Source of the DNA: Desulfobulbaceae bacterium | Lineage (GTDB): Bacteria; Desulfobacterota; Desulfobulbia; Desulfobulbales; Desulfocapsaceae | Length of the DNA: 6,440 bases | Reading direction: 5' to 3' | Assembly (NCBI GenBank): GCA_024643445.1 | Contig: JAHEMX010000221.1 | Location: 1-6,440, forward strand | Shown here: piece by piece, positions 6,300-6,440 of the stretch | Position numbering within the stretch: the stretch's first letter is position 1 | How the letters are laid out: each line of letters opens with the position of its first letter | Program-made: the position numbers and the translations under genes | The notes under the pieces: model-generated | What the model was told of the DNA's origin: nothing | What the model saw: only the letters and a program-made list of their open reading frames with translations | Database searches by the model: none

Positions 6300-6340
6300 C
6301 GTATCCGGGCCGGTTGTCGATGACAGCCGGCCCGGATGCG
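6300..6340 (+). promoter_or_regulatory. Near-perfect 19-pair hairpin between pnp and dut, without a U-tract
   Basis: Bases 6300-6318 pair continuously with 6322-6340 around the 3-base loop GAT. There are 17 Watson-Crick pairs and two G-T pairs (6302/6338 and 6314/6326). The core CCGGGCCGG/CCGGCCCGG is very GC-rich. The following bases (TTGGAGCAGGG) contain no U-run and instead hold the dut ribosome-binding site, and there is no T-run on the opposite side either. It is therefore not a textbook intrinsic terminator. It could protect the 3' end of pnp mRNA, be an RNase processing site, cause partial termination, or modulate dut translation. Confidence 0.7.
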
Positions 6341-6354
6341 TTGGAGCAGGGAAA

Positions 6355-6440
6355 ATGGAGACGCGTGAATCAACGTCCTTGGCCGTCAGTTTCAGCTGGC
6401 TTGATCCCGAACAGAGCCGTGATATCCCCTTGCCGGGCTA
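6355..6440 (+). CDS. dut: Probable dUTP diphosphatase, N-terminal fragment (runs off the window)
   Basis: dUTPase hydrolyses dUTP to dUMP and pyrophosphate, keeping uracil out of DNA and supplying dTMP synthesis. Only the first 28 full codons are present, starting METREST and ending at LPGY. A hydrophobic strand (LAVSFSWL) followed by a short polar stretch and a PLPGY motif matches the N-terminus of trimeric dUTPases, in which L-P-x-Y directly precedes the first conserved motif (A-G-x-D-L). That motif lies beyond the window, so the call also leans on the known placement of dut after pnp in Deltaproteobacteria-like genomes. The ATG at 6355 has GGAG at 6343-6346 (8 bases upstream) and AGGGA at 6348-6352. 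The gene starts 76 bases after pnp, directly behind the large hairpin. Confidence 0.7.
   Translation, partial: METRESTSLAVSFSWLDPEQSRDIPLPG

Overview
This window is a conserved bacterial chromosomal block for translation and RNA metabolism, all on the plus strand: the 3' two-fifths or so of infB, then rbfA, a DHH-family phosphoesterase (NrnA type), truB, rpsO, pnp, and the first 29 codons of a probable dut. This gene order, with a DHH/DHHA1 phosphoesterase between rbfA and truB and dut after pnp, is familiar from the former Deltaproteobacteria (Desulfobacterota, for example Geobacter-like and Desulfobulbales-like genomes). The protein sequences fit such an anaerobic Gram-negative bacterium. 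That placement rests on remembered synteny and motif style, not on a search, so it is moderate at best. I see no mobile elements, tRNAs, rRNAs, CRISPR arrays or foreign-looking segments.

Layout: bases 1-1259 hold the IF2 C-terminal part (end of the G domain, then domains II, III and the fMet-tRNA-binding domain). rbfA starts 14 bases later. The phosphoesterase gene begins inside the 3' end of rbfA, and truB follows after 30 bases. This forms a tightly packed infB-rbfA-nrnA-truB unit. A 114-base gap with a possible promoter leads to rpsO. A 321-base gap, rich in potential RNA hairpins, separates rpsO from pnp. A 76-base gap containing a near-perfect 19-pair hairpin separates pnp from dut.

Functionally, IF2 starts translation, RbfA matures 16S rRNA and S15 nucleates assembly of the 30S central domain. 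TruB makes pseudouridine 55 in tRNA, PNPase degrades RNA from the 3' end, and the NrnA-type enzyme can finish off the short oligonucleotides that PNPase leaves. The dUTPase is a nucleotide-pool enzyme that shares the locus.

Two naive longest-frame starts are wrong in my reading. rpsO starts at the GTG at 3615, giving the classical 89-residue S15. pnp starts at the ATG at 4206, giving a 690-residue PNPase, so the 60 bases before it are leader RNA. The most interesting non-coding signals are the structured rpsO-pnp leader, which resembles in position the RNase III/PNPase autoregulatory region of enterobacteria, and the U-tract-less hairpin between pnp and dut. I found no convincing sign of a previously undescribed multi-gene system; this is mainly a core housekeeping region with some regulatory RNA candidates.
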